Assembly (NCBI GenBank): GCA_963922205.1
Contig: CAWUHX010000139.1
Coordinates: forward strand, 434,001-498,000
DNA: 64,000 nt
Source: Romanomermis culicivorax
Lineage: Eukaryota > Nematoda > Enoplea > Mermithida > Mermithidae
Direction: 5' to 3'
The position numbers and the translations under genes are program-made. Each line of letters begins with the position of its first letter. Within the stretch, counting starts at the first letter, position 1. This document shows positions 23,871 through 35,703 of the stretch, piece by piece. The notes beneath the pieces were generated by a model that saw only the letters and a program-made list of their open reading frames with translations, made no database searches and was not told the origin of the DNA.

Positions 23871-24599
23871 TGAAAATCAAAACATTTGTTGATACTTTGG
23901 GTCTTTGTTTATTCTACTACCACCTGGATCGTTGGCATGATGTTCATTGTCTGAATCTGATAGCACAATGTCTGAAGCTCTGCTGCTACTATTCGACATT
24001 AGATGAATGAAAATTTGGTATTGCTAGTTCTAGTTCAGACTACTCATTTATTGAATAGGAGGAATGTGAACTGAAAGATATTTTTTTCTTACAAAACAGC
24101 TGATTGCAGTCTCAGTAGGGAAGAAGGTGATGGTTTTACAAATATGGAAATGATTGTGGTGCCAGCCTAAGCTATGCCACATGCCATCATTCATCTTTTG
24201 GACCAAATGGTTAGATTTTGAGACACGATTATAAACACTCCTATGAGAAATCAGAATCTGAATGTTGTTAATCAGTCTATGCTTTCAGCAGTTTGATTTT
24301 TGTCAGCAAATCTGTAAATTTTGCACACATGTATCCCACCTCAGGCAAATATGTTCCAATTGTGCAAAGTACGAGTCCCCATTTATTCTATATTTATCTC
24401 CAGAGGCTTCAGGGAAGAAAGATAAAGATTTCTGATTCTTTTCAGGGTTACTTGTCTGCTTCCTTGTGTCTGACTGTCATTTCATTCAGTTCTGCTTCCA
24501 ATTTGAACTAAAAATAAGTTTTATTTTTTGTGTCTTATAATAATATAACTAATACAATCAATAGGAATAGCTCTTTTTGAGTAGCAATTCTGGATCTAT

Positions 24600-24680
24600 C
24601 CAATCTAGATATGTATCAATTCATATCAGACTCTTGTTGGGAAGTGGTTCTGATGTGAATCGATACTTATCTAGATTGAA
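24600..24680. repeat. Inverted repeat with arms of about 32 bp (hairpin)
   Basis: The left arm (24600-24631) contains CAATCTAGATATGTATCAAT and TCATATCAGA. The right arm (about 24648-24679) contains TCTGATGTGAAT, CGATACTTAT and CTAGATTG. The arms pair with about four mismatches around a loop of about 16 bases. It may be a small palindromic element or one end of an unrecognised transposon. Confidence 0.6.
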
Positions 24681-26519
24681 CTTTTTTTATGAATCAATTT
24701 AATCAGGCATCGAAACTGAAAAGTTGACCCAGTTGATTTGTGTTCGAATCCTTCAGAATTGATCTTTATCATTCTTCAGCCTTTTGACTACCTACATCAA
24801 TATCTTGTTTGTGTTTGTTGAACAGCAGGACAGTTACCATATATTATGGCAAACTAAACAGACTCTGGTATTGTACAGACCATGCAAGTGAATTGGTACA
24901 GACCAGGTAAGCAAAAAATGATGGCTATGGGACAAATTCCCAAAGGAAAATTGTAATTAGCATACTTTACAGCAAGCAAATTATAGAGGATCCAAACCCA
25001 AGGCTCTTTCAAAAATATCAGAATTCTGTCAAATAGTGCTCGGGAAAAATGTGTCAGAACTCATGGAATAAGGCCCTAAGATTTTGTTTTTAGCTTCTTT
25101 CAAGCATTCTCTTTCATATCCAACCAAATTTTAAACTTCTCTCCCAAGAAAATATCAGGATTTTTACACAAAATGTCATCAAAATCTTCCAAATAATAGA
25201 TTTACATGGGGAAGAATAGGGTGTAAACCCCTGACCATTTGCCATTTTCTCTTCAGCTTTTTTTCAGTTTTCTTAAAAGTTGTCCCATTTGTCTCTCAAC
25301 TTTGTCCATTATTTTATTCACCTTTTGTTGCTTTAATTTTTGAAACTTTTTTACTAATAATATTTGCTCCCCTCTTTCCCACATTAATTCACCCATTATC
25401 TTCTGTTCCCACAGTGCGGCCTTTGCTTGCTCTATAATTACCACATTCAGGGATTCATCCACCGTTCACTGCATAGTTTCAAGGATGGCCGGAGTGGCTA
25501 CATCCTGAATATGTCACCTTCTTCAATCTTTTTATTTCTTTTCACACTTTCAGTTCAATGTCCATCTTTGCTTCTATTTGGCATTAGTCAGCATAAGTCA
25601 TGAATTTCATGATAAATAATTCATTTCTATTTGCGGAAAAATTTTTTCAAAAGATGAAAAATCAGATGTTTGCCCAATCTGATTCATCTTATCCCCTGCA
25701 TCCAAATATGCATTCTAATTGGTGTCCTTGATTGAATGTACAAATTTCATCCATGTTGGCCATTCGTTTTTTAAAATCTTCTTTGCTCAATTCCAACATC
25801 AATGATCTTGATTTCGATTGTCGTAAGGGTTGCTTTAGTATTCCTAATTTCGGCTTTTGCAAATTTTTCATAAATCTTTGTCTGCCAAGCTGAACAAGTC
25901 ACCCATGTTGTGATAATTGGTCGGTATACTGTAGCTCCAGTTCTCTGAAGATCCCTAACTTAGTCTTACCCCTGACACTAACTAGGTGAGACAGTAGTAT
26001 CTAGCCAAAGACAGTGACGGAAACAAAATTGTTATTATTGAAAAACAAACAAAACACAGGTTAGAAGGATACAATGGGTGCCACAACTGGCTTACTGTCA
26101 AAGTCCATGCTGAGACCCCCAGACACCTGGAAAACTCCTCACTGCTCCCACACCACCTACTGACCTACAAAAAACAATACATATTTCTGACAAAACCAAG
26201 GTAAGCTGATAAACAGGACTCACTGTCCAAGAAACTACACCCTAGTACTGCAAAGTGGACATTGAAAGTAACCACAGATGGTGTAGGTTGCCAGAGAGTA
26301 TTTGTATGATAGAAAAAATGCATCAAAGACCCCTCTAGAGGGAAAACTGGTATTTACCAACAAAGTAAATATTGTGAATGAATACAAATGGCAAATAGTG
26401 CCAAACAACAACTTAACACAGTTATGCAAAACATTCTTGTCCATTTTTAGTTTTTTGTACCAAAAATAGTAAAACACAGACCTTTTTGAAAGATTTGTTT
26501 ACCTAATGGAAAGTGAACC

Positions 26520-26620
26520 CCCATCAGCAACAAACAACTTTAGAAATAGAAATGATAAGGAATAGAGGACCAAAGGTCAGAGGAATTGACCCTCTGACAA
26601 AAGCTGGGTGCAGAAAAAGC
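26520..26620 (-). repeat. Dispersed repeat shared with 58415-58515
   Basis: GAGGACCAAAGGTCAGAGGA followed by ATTGACCCTCTGACA (about 26564-26600) is the reverse complement of TGTCAGAGGGTCAAT then TCCTCTGACCTTTGGTCCTC near 58423-58459, almost without mismatch over about 36 bases. The core is partly palindromic. Flanks match weakly (a TGTTTACnTAA-like stretch). Confidence 0.5.
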
Positions 26621-26966
26621 ACTGAGTTCTCATGCTCAAAGACAACTTTTCAACATTAGGTTATTTATTTTTTTTCATCCTGTGCTTTTCAACTGGTGCC
26701 TTCCTGTCAGATGTTTCATGCATAGGGTCCTGCAAAGGATTGAATTTTTGTACAACTATCACACTGAACCTTATGCTGGACATATCTGTGCCACATGGCT
26801 TTATTCTATTTTATTTCTTGAGATTAATTAATTTATTCTGGATATGAGGCTTTAGGTAATATATGGTAATATATTCTCCCCATTGTTCAATAATGTTGGT
26901 AAAAATGGTTTTGTGTAAACATCACACATTACAATTCAATGCATTTTTTGATTGTATTAAAAAGCA

Positions 26967-27163
26967 GGGCTGAACCTCTCATGGATAATCTAGTTTCACA
27001 ATTACAATCAAAGAGATCAGTTTTGAACCATCCATTAAATGAAAAGAAATTTGTATGCATAGACCATATGGAACAGTTATCTACTTCTGCAAAATTTTGG
27101 ATGAGCTTTGCATTATATGTGGTAATTTTCCTGTTCATGTTGGCTGTGAATATATACTGTTAA
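26967..27163 (+). CDS. Candidate last exon encoding a C-terminal membrane anchor
   Basis: Downstream of a possible acceptor (TATTAAAAAGCAG) a frame runs 65 codons to TAA. It has a polar first part and ends in one strongly hydrophobic segment of about 21 residues (FWMSFALYVVIFLFMLAVNIY) just before the stop. That layout is typical of a tail-anchored protein. The protein is not recognised, the acceptor lacks a strong pyrimidine tract, and no upstream exon was found. It could be chance or a transposon remnant. Confidence 0.2.
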
Positions 27164-27839
27164 TCTATGAGGGGGAAAGATAACTAATCCAACGTTTTTT
27201 AATTTGATATTTTCAATCTTCACTGAGATGAGGAAAGGCAGAAATGTGTATAACCTTTCAATCATTAAAGCCTTTGTTTTCCTGACTGACTGTCAAGCTT
27301 TTTTAGTAATTTTAGGTGCCTGGGCCTCTGAAAATGTAGAAATGGCTCTCTATGGATCCTGGAGCCACTTGGCTCCAAAACTTTAATTATAATCTAATGG
27401 CATCACACAATGTTTCACTAGCCTATTTCTCGATAATAAATTTTTGGTTCCCAAAATTTAAATTTGGCTCCTAGAAATTTAGGCCTAGGAGCCATTTGGC
27501 TCATGACTTTCAAACCAAAAAGAGAGCTTAAAAAGTGAAATCCAAAGTATCTATTTCTTCCTATGATATTCTTATCTGGGTAATTGCTTTAGTGAAATAG
27601 TGGGGCACCTATTTATTTTACTGCAGGATTTTGGTCCTGGCAAGATTGTACTGATGATAATCTTTAAGCCAGGCAAATGATTATGAATTTCAATAATTAT
27701 CTTCGTCACCAGATCCAGCATCTATAAAAGTAGTCAAGACCAGGGTAGTAGGTATGATGATGATATTGAGGTTCTAGATAAGTGGTATGAAGATGATCAG
27801 ATAGGTGGGTGTTTCGAGCAGCAATCAGGTGTATTATTT
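27164..27839. other. Non-coding stretch
   Basis: Contains palindrome-like GGAGCCACTTGGCTCC near 27360 and a related AGGAGCCATTTGGCTCA near 27489. No gene is seen. It ends where the Polinton polymerase remnant becomes recognisable. Confidence 0.35.
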
Positions 27840-29066
27840 GATGCATCAGAATTTTATTATATAAACAAACCTGTAGTGCAGAGAGTAAGGAGGTTCGGAA
27901 CAGAAGGCTTGGCGAGACAATTCTACTTGCGCAATCTTGAAAATTGCCAAAATTTATACAAACATATACTTGGGACAACTTTGCCAGGTGCTCTTGTTGA
28001 TGCAACCTATTTTCATTTTAACCTAAATGAGCCAACTTATGCGCATTTTCATCCATGGAAAAATATGACTGGTCAAGTTATTCTTGATGGATTTGAGCGT
28101 GTTTTGAAGTCAAACAAAGAAATCAATCTTGAAGACCCTGACACAGTGATTGATATTGTTATTGTCACAGCACCATCAGGTTCAGGCAATCACAATAGAT
28201 AAAAATATTTTGTTCATCATGATTCACTAAATAGAGGGCATAGTGGTTGTTTCTTCACCATAAATAACAAGGATAATAAACTGTTCCTCGCAAGAGCTGT
28301 TGTTGTTGCAATTGCAAAGCTAAATAAGCACAACCAAGAATATCAGTGGAACACCATATACACAAAAAATCTTCATCCTTGTACTCTCCAAACTAGAAAA
28401 TCTCATCAGCTGATGGCTCGAGAAGGACTACAGAACCACAAGGGGCCTTGTGGTAATCAAGAGTTGAATATGATACAAGACATGATACCCAAGTATAGGT
28501 TCAAAGTTTTTAGCAACAATGCTTATTGTGCCGTGATATTTGAAGGTATTTATAATCTTAAATTTTGCCAAGTTGAAAAGAAAGATTTTTTCCACTTTTA
28601 AGGTAAAAACAGTGATGCTGAAAAAGTCATCCTCCTATACAACCATGATGATCATTTTACAGTTATCACATTGATGGCTGCATTTTTCATGTGTGGTTAC
28701 TAGTGCCCAGATTGCAATGTAGCATATAATGATAGGACAACTCATCAATGCATCGACAAATGTTCATCTTGTTATCATCAACCCCATGCAAGGAAAGTAG
28801 AATTTCCCATAGTAAAGGGTGTAATCGTTTCTTTAGAAATGAATGTTGCTATCAGAAGCATCTGCGCAAGTATGGGCATCAGGCACCTAGTACCAGCTCT
28901 ACAGTAGAGACTGTTGACCAGTCTGGTACTGATATTGGAGTGTCAATTTGCAACAGGATTAAAAAATGTGAAAAATGCTGGAAGCAAGGCAGCCAGGCAC
29001 ACATACATATGCACAAATGTGGTTACTTTAAGTGTCATACTTGTGATGAAGAGGTGCTCCAAGAAG

Positions 29067-29122
29067 GTAATTTGCTAGAATAGAATACAATGATAATTCC
29101 CACAATTCACTTTATATTTCAG
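29067..29122 (+). other. Short intron in the Polinton polymerase
   Basis: This 56-base segment has donor GAAG|GTAATT and acceptor TATATTTCAG|GCC. It holds a stop codon. Its removal joins EEVLQE to GHLCYMK, which suits the end of the zinc region in this family. Confidence 0.5.
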
Positions 29123-29591
29123 GCCATTTATGCTATATGAAAAATGTTGATCAAGAAAATGAAGAGGGTAACAGTAGTGATCATGCTGATGATGCTGAAG
29201 ATGATGAATATGAGAGTAGTGCTATAAAAATTACACAAACCCTAACAACAGGGCAAATGATATTGAAACTATACAACAGTTTGTCTTTTTTGACTTTGAG
29301 ACAACACAACAGATGGTTGTCCAGGAAACCAAGTTGGGGCAGTAGCTATTGCACATGCCAAGTTTGTGAATTGCTCATACCATTTGTGATGACTGCAGAC
29401 ACTGAGACTTTGAAGCTCAGTGCAGAAGATGTTTACCGGCAGCGCAAATCTCAAAAGCTTTTGCCAATTTATGTTTAAACCTAAAATGGAAAATACATTT
29501 GCTATTGGTCATAATGCAAAAGGATTTGATGCACACTTCCTCTTGCGTCACCTGTATAACAAAGGCATTGCCCCTAAAGTTGTGACTGAAG

Positions 29592-29645
29592 GTGAGCTAC
29601 AGTAGAAACTATAATTACAGTGTTTGAGAGTAGTATATTTTATAG
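29592..29645 (+). other. Short intron in the Polinton polymerase
   Basis: This 54-base segment has donor GAAG|GTGAGC and acceptor TATTTTATAG|GAT. It holds stops in the coding frame. Its removal joins VVTEG to LQVISLSVGN in phase. Confidence 0.5.
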
Positions 29646-29898
29646 GATTGCAGGTAATTTCCTTGTCAGTTGGCAATATAAAGATAATTGATTCCTTAAA
29701 TTTTTTGCCAATGACACTGTCAGCACTACTCAAAGCTTTTGGAATAGAGGAATCAGCCAAAGGATTCCCCCCCCTTTTTTTGATAGGTTGAAAAACTGGA
29801 ACTATATTGGTTCAGAGGCATTCTACTATGCTCCATCTAGTATGAAACCCATTGCCAATGGCAACTTTACACATTTTTACAAGAACCAAATTAGGAAG

Positions 29899-29961
29899 GT
29901 AAGAGCATTTTTACATTTTATTAAAGTATTAAAACAAACAAACATGTTGTATTTTATGAAG
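29899..29961 (+). other. Short intron in the Polinton polymerase
   Basis: This 63-base segment has donor GAAG|GTAAGA (a strong match) and acceptor TTTTATGAAG|GTA. It is a multiple of three and has no stop in frame. The residues it would add (rich in Phe, Lys and Leu) have no counterpart in the family as I know it, so an intron is the better reading. Confidence 0.4.
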
Positions 29962-30527
29962 GTATTCAACATCCAAGAAGAATTAATGAAGTATTGGAAT
30001 AGCCATGTAGATGTTTTGCTGGAAGACAGAATGAAATTCAGAGATGTCTTTGTCACCAAGACCACCATGGATCCTTTTGCAAAATCACTGACAATAGCTG
30101 GTGCATGTAATCGTGTATTTAGAAAGTTATTTTCGGAGACAGAAACTATGGGTCTCATACCCTGATATGGATACCATGGAAGAGTCTGCTAAATCTCTGT
30201 GGTTGACATGGCTAAGTAAAAAGAATAATATCCATATTCAACATGCAAACAATGGTAGAGACGTAGGCATTGGGCCCTACAGAATGGATAGTAAATGTGG
30301 CAACATTTTCTATGAGTTTTAGGGGTGCTACTGGCATGGGTGTCTAAAGTGCATTCTTGATCCAAACAAGATAATCACTGATGGTAGGACAAATGCACAG
30401 GAGCATGGGCTTCAAGTTGTAGAGCTTCAGGAGTGTGAACTTGCTGACATGCTACAGAATGATGCAAATATGAGGAAACTGTTTGCTTTATGTACTAGAT
30501 ATGTCCAACCATTGAATGCACGACATA

Positions 30528-30579
30528 GTAAGATGACAAAAAATTAATACAATATGCATAATCTTCAGATATTTTTAAG
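30528..30579 (+). other. Short intron in the Polinton polymerase
   Basis: This 52-base segment has donor CATA|GTAAGA and acceptor TATTTTTAAG|CAT. It holds a TAA in the coding frame. Its removal joins PLNARH to TFYGRRTNGVK, a conserved block just ahead of motif A. Confidence 0.5.
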
Positions 30580-31559
30580 CATTTTATGGTAGACGTACAA
30601 ATGGTGTAAAATAGTACCATAATGTCAAAGGAAATGAGCAGGTGGGGTACATTGATGTATGTAGCCTGTACCCATACACTAACAAATGTAAAGTGTACCC
30701 TTCTGGCCATCCAAAAATAATTACTGATGGATTTGATCCCATTACAAAAGAGAACAATCTATATGAAGGTCTTGTTAAATGCATTGCGGTGTTTAGAAAC
30801 AATTTTTACCATCCTGTTTGCCATTCCAACATGGTGGTGGATTACTGTTTCCACTTTGCAAAAACTGTGCAAAAGTGCAGAGGACTGAATCTTGTAATCA
30901 CGATGGATCAGAAAGGGCTCTGCGTTGATCAATGATTTGCAGCAGTATTGCCCTACCACCTTTATTTCTGAATTTGTGAGTTGTAGTCCAAAAACTATGC
31001 ATATGTTGTTTCCTGCTCTCTCAATAATCAGAATTCATTGGTTACCAAAGTACATGGAGTAACACTCACAAAAATCGCCAGCCAGCAGGTTAATTTCAAC
31101 AGCTTGAAGAATATGGTCCATTTATTTGTCAAAGGGAGAGCTCGACAAGAGATAAAGGTAGTTTCAAATCATATTGGAAGGAAAAGTGAGGGACATAAAA
31201 TTATCATGCATAATGAATTTTGTATGTTGGTGTAAATGAATTGAAATAATTAAGTCTTGCAAGTTACAAGAAAATTAGGACAATTGTAAACCCACCATAT
31301 GAAAAAAATTTACTACACTCGCACAGCTTTTTCTTTTATATGCAGCTTTTTAACCAGTCATTTCAATGAATTCATTTATCAGTGGCAACAACCCCGACTA
31401 GTGACTGAATGATCAAGGATGGAATCCGCATACAAATGCCTGCCTGGGCTAGACTCAAACAAAAACTTGTTGACACAGTCACAACAAAAACGTTATGCCC
31501 AGCATAATTTTGTTTAATCTTTTCAAAAGAAGCCAGTGGCTCAGCAAAAAGTCAATGAA

Positions 31560-31940
31560 TGTGCAATGGCATATCATCATCCTTGTCACTACAGCTTGAT
31601 TCAGATTCCCAAGAATCTGGTTTCACATTGTCAAAACAACCAGGTACATATCCATTTAATTGAATCTCAGGAGCATATGGTTTGATCCCAGTTCATTAGT
31701 AGTAAAATCAGGAGCCTCAAGTTTTTGCTGATCATAAATTGATTGAGCTTCATCAGGACACAAACTTATACAAATGTTCTCAACAGTCTTGCCAAGATAT
31801 TCATTTACAACAATAAAATCTGACTTGTTCACAACATGATTAACATAATTCATAAGATCAACAGGTTTCAAATGATCAGTTTTCAAATGCAAATTTTGGG
31901 CAAATTTGTTATCGAATTCAAAATCAACATCATGGTTCAA
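31560..31940 (-). pseudogene. Possible linker remnant of a Copy-A-like retroelement
   Basis: On the minus strand, the motif LNGYVPGCFDNV (near 31640) resembles LEGFVPGSFERF of the copy A linker. It is preceded by a 94-codon acidic frame (31656-31940) in a different phase. There is no neighbouring gag or env. The match is short, so this is tentative. Confidence 0.25.
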
Positions 31941-33400
31941 TGTGAATCAGACAAGAAAAGCCAATTTAGTGATCCTGTCAAACACATTCTCAGACTTTCC
32001 ATAATTTTTAACAAAAATGTCAAGATTTACATCAATATCTTTATCAACAACAAAATTGACAGGTTCCAAACTCTATGAAGCTTTTTCCCAATCAAAACAA
32101 TGTGGTTTTTTATTTTCTACAGTATTATCTGAGAAGAAATTTCAAATTCAAGTTGAGGAATAGCAACTACAGGTGCTTGAACAAATAACAAATTTTCATC
32201 ATTAGGGCGGCTCTACAACTCTTTTGGTACTTTTAGCATGTGATCATTACAAAAAAGAGACTGGGTCCCATTTTTTTGGCATCTTTCCAAAATTCCATGA
32301 TCATCAAAATTTTTTATCAGTCAAGTGTGTATGATTGCATGTGTCCCATTACCACTACTGCCATATTTGCAAACGTCTCTTTTTCGGAGGGATAAATGGG
32401 ACTGGATGAATTTCTTTTGTTCACTAATTTATCTAATCAGCTCAAATCAGAACTATAGAAGAGGGTTCCATAGATGGCGTCATAGAGTCAACATATAATA
32501 TTCTTGACCCCAAACTTCATCTCACCCCAACATACAGCCAAAATGGTAAGAGCTGAAACCTAAGAATTTTCTATAGTTTCAGGCATATGGGCACACTATG
32601 GGGCGCCTGTTTTCTTTTCACCTCTATCTGCATGTGGTGCTCACTGGGGCGCCAATACTGCTTTCACCAATTTTTTGCCAGCATTTTTGATAATGGGTGC
32701 AAATTGTAGGAGTTTTCCTTTATATATGTTTCACAGGCTTCATTTCAGTCCCTGCATCTATTTTCTTGTTCATTTCTAATTGCAGTGCTATGTGTGAGCA
32801 GAATTAAAGCATCAATATAAATTTCTCAATTAGTGTATTTAAAAAGCAGCATAGTAGAGAGGACAATGGATCGCTATATCCAAACGTATGTCTTTAAACA
32901 ACTTTTTACATAATGGAGTAGGAGATTGATTTTCTTTTGTTTTGGATTAGGATTCTTTTTCTTCTCATAGCTGTCAACTCTAGAGATGTTCTCTTCTGAA
33001 AGGCAGTTTTCCCTTCACTTTTATATATTTTCAATGATTTCATTTCTGTTTATATGAATTCTGCAAATTTTTCTCTACCATGTTTAGTCTGAGGATAATT
33101 GCCAATTGAAAAATTAGATGCAAAATTCCATAACTTAGCCTGTTTCTAGGCAAAACATGTTATTTTGGGAAGGCAGCAGTACAAAAACTATTTGCTTGGC
33201 TGGTGGTGGCATCTTTCAAGTACAATAAAATGTGCAAATAAGGGTCTGTTTATTCTTTAACCTGAACAACCATCCACAGCTGATGGGTGTCAGGGGATGT
33301 GGCTAGAGTCTCCACTCAAGAATTTGATGGGAGCACAAATCTGAAAGGATTAATACCTAAATACCTCTTGAGAATCTTGGAAACAAATGCTTACTCCTTA
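31941..33400. other. AT-rich stretch without a recognised gene
   Basis: No supported coding sequence. It lies between the Polinton polymerase remnant and the inserted Harbinger element and could be decayed Polinton DNA. Confidence 0.35.
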
Positions 33401-33617
33401 GGGCCATATTCTCGAAAGCGGGATAGACTAACCTAGGGATAAACTTGGGTAATCCTCGGGGCAAGTCTGGGAAAATGAAAAGATTTTTCACATGATCCTA
33501 TTCTCGAATGTGAGACAGAACAAACTTGGGATAAACGTGAGAGAAAGATTCAAAATTTATCCTACTCTTCCAACCTTTGATTGAGGCAGGTACAAGTCTG
33601 GGTTTTCTAGCTTCATT

Positions 33618-35312
33618 ATGGATTTGATTAATTTTTTTGATGATGTGGAAAATGGAGAAGTGGAAATTGATAATCTGTTTTGGATTAACCACCAGTTTGT
33701 GAATAGAACTAATCCTTTCAAATTTTACAATGACTTTGAATTTTACCCTCGATATCGATTTTCTGAAATTTCCGGCTGACAACTAATTGATATGCTAAGT
33801 GACAGATTAGACCAACCTACGCAATGAAGCAACGCCCTGCAACCAGCCAATCAAGTAAGTTGACTTGTAATATCTTTAATTTTCAACAAAACAAAAGTAG
33901 GTAGAATAATGCATGACATTTTTTTAAATTTATTTATAATTTATAAACTTGTGAAATTTCCATTTCCTGGATGGGATTCATAAAAACTGCTTGAGTTAGC
34001 TCCTTGCTGCTGCTCATTTTGCATCTTCTGCGACAAATGTTCGTAATATAAAGTTTTAGCTTGAGATGCCCTGATTTCTGGTTCCAAAGCTTGCATTCTG
34101 TTTTCGAACAAACTTGTCATTTGGTACTTCTTTGTCCAACAATGCCATTTTTCTTTCATGTTCTTCTGTGATAAAACTATCTTTAATCTTCAAAATTTGT
34201 TCCGTGGCTTTATTTTGGCTGGATGGAATGTTGTTGCAGCATGCTTTTTTTAACCTCGGCTCCACAACTTGCTGCATTACTTCATCATCGTCTTTCGAAT
34301 TTTCAAGCTGAGATCCCTGTTGTTGGTTTTCATTCTTCTCGATGTTTCCATCTGAAAATTTCAAAATGTACTCTATAGCTGTTTAATATTAGGTGTAAAG
34401 TAACTTACCAGTACCCTCAACTAAAATTGAGTTATCATCGAATTCGTTGTCAATCCTTTCAAACTGAGCAGGAATAAGCTCACATATTTTCTTCACAAGC
34501 TCCGGTGATCTGGCCCAGGTGGACCTCCACCTGTTGCTATTCGAGATTTTTTGAACTCTGCAACCTTCGCTTTTGCCTACTGTAAAACAATATTTTTTTA
34601 GGTTATGGCTATGTTGCATCATCTCACTTCTGGAAACTATCAAAGAAAAGTCGGAGATATACAAGGAATCAGTCGACCTGCACTTTGTGAATTGTTTCAC
34701 AAAGTCGTCCAAAAAATAGCTGCTATGATGCCGAATTATATCAAATTTCGGACTCAGGAAGAGTATGACAAGATTCAATGAGGTTTTCATGCAAAAAGAG
34801 GTTTGCCTGGTGTCGTTCCCACAATGGATGGGACTCATATTAAAATCATTCGACCCAGTGGAAACGATAGTGAACTTTACTGGAACCAAAAAGGACTTTT
34901 CTCAATCAATGTCCAATTAGTTTGTGATGATCAGCTCAAAATCAGAAATATTGTGGCCAACTGGAAAGGAAGTACCCACGATTATCAGATCTCCAATGAA
35001 TCGTACTCGAAAGAAAAATTTGAAACTTTGCCTCCAAATTTGCATTTAATTGGTGACTGAGGATATCCCTAATTACGACATTTGATGACACCTCTGGCTA
35101 ACCCAGTGAGCCAAGCTGATAAAAGATATAATTATGCTCAGTCATCAACTCGAATGGTTATTGAGCAGCTAAATGGAATTTTAAAAAGGCGATTTCCTTG
35201 TCTGGGATCAGATTCGAAGCTTCGTTTCACTCCAAAGAAATTTGGACGCATTATCGTAGCTTGTGCAGTGTTGCATAATTTCTGTATTATGATGCTAGAG
35301 GCGGAAAAATAG
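33618..35312 (+). pseudogene. Harbinger transposase (two exons, interrupted)
   Basis: Exon 1 (33618-33854) starts MDLINFFDDVENGE and contains NPFKFYNDFEFYPRYRF, typical of Harbinger transposase N-termini. It ends at donor CAA|GTAAGT. Exon 2 starts after TTTTTTTAG at 34602 in the same phase and has a DNA-binding-like block (TSGNYQRKVGDIQGISRPAL). The catalytic region follows: D in MDGTHI (about 34830), D in LIGD (about 35055) and E in MVIEQLNGILKRRFP (about 35160). All three acidic residues are visible. Stops occur twice in exon 1 and at about 34778, 35058 and 35070, the last two right after the second D, so the protein is not made whole. The intron (about 750 bases) contains exons of the opposite-strand gene. 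Confidence 0.85.
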
Positions 35313-35703
35313 AAATAATGCCCCATAAGCGGAAGTTATGGAAAATTATAACAGAAACAAAGAAATAATTTTTGAACCAAATATTCAAGGAAACGCGATT
35401 GAAAATTACTTCACATGACACTACGATCGTCGAAATGTTACGAATGTTATTGTTAAAATAAAAATGATAAAATGTTACTTTTTTAAGCAATTTCCACTTT
35501 GCTTCCAAATTTTGAATCGGTCGGTTAACTGAATTTGAATCTTTCCTAAATACTTCTGCAATATTCTTCCAAGCTTTCTTTTTTGCACCATTCAAAACTG
35601 TGTCAGTTCGTTTGTTTTCCAAAATGATAATTTGTTGAGCAACACATTCAATCAGTAAATAAGTTTCCTCCGTTGAAAAAGTAGTTTCTCTCTTTGTAGA
35701 CAT
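33941..35703 (-). pseudogene. Harbinger Myb/SANT-like DNA-binding protein (three exons)
   Basis: Exon 1 (about 35703-35482) encodes a Myb/SANT-like domain: TEETYLLIECVAQQ, KKKAWKNIAEVF, NLEAKWKLLKK, ending at donor AAA|GTAACA. Exon 2 (about 34580-34414) encodes SNRWRSTWARSPELVKKI and ends at a GTAAGT-like donor. Exon 3 (about 34362-33941) is Gln/Glu-rich and coiled-coil-like (HERKMALLDKE, later LYYEHLSQKMQNEQQQG). A frameshift near 34110-34150 splits exon 3 between two frames. In this superfamily the Myb-like protein helps the transposase reach the nucleus and bind the ends. The exons sit inside the introns of the plus-strand transposase, and vice versa. Confidence 0.75.

Larger units (their letters stand above)
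23880..26960. other. AT-rich stretch without a recognised gene
   Basis: The stretch contains a clear hairpin (24600-24680) and a dispersed repeat (26520-26620), listed separately. Two Lys/Gln-rich minus-strand frames (25253-25462, 25689-25871) look coiled-coil-like and could be decayed coding sequence, but I cannot name a family. Confidence 0.35.
27840..31240 (+). pseudogene. Polinton/Maverick protein-primed DNA polymerase B remnant
   Basis: The translated pieces follow the layout of Polinton family-B DNA polymerases. In order: an N-terminal domain (CFFTINNKDNKLFLARAVV, about 28250-28310); a GPCGNQEL block; LLYNHDDHFTVIT; a Cys/His-rich zinc region (28700-29065); the exonuclease motifs FFDFETTQQ (about 29290) and GHNAKGFDAHFLLRHL (about 29508); a FIDSLNFLPM-like block (as IIDSLNFLPM); a YEF-GCYWHGC block (about 30315-30345); and polymerase motif A as YIDVCSLYP (about 30650). 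Homology ends near 31240, before the B and C motifs of the palm. Several stops (for example near 28600, 28703 and 30321) and frameshifts show it is dead. Removing four GT-AG segments of 52-63 bases restores collinearity with the family, so the gene appears to have had introns. Confidence 0.85.

Noticed and set aside
24720..24770. GTTCGAATCC, resembling a tRNA B box
   Set aside because: No A box, no cloverleaf and no flanking SINE structure could be found.
34389..34889. 166-codon minus-strand frame across the Harbinger element
   Set aside because: Only its last third is a real exon (Myb-like exon 2). The rest is antisense to transposase exon 2.
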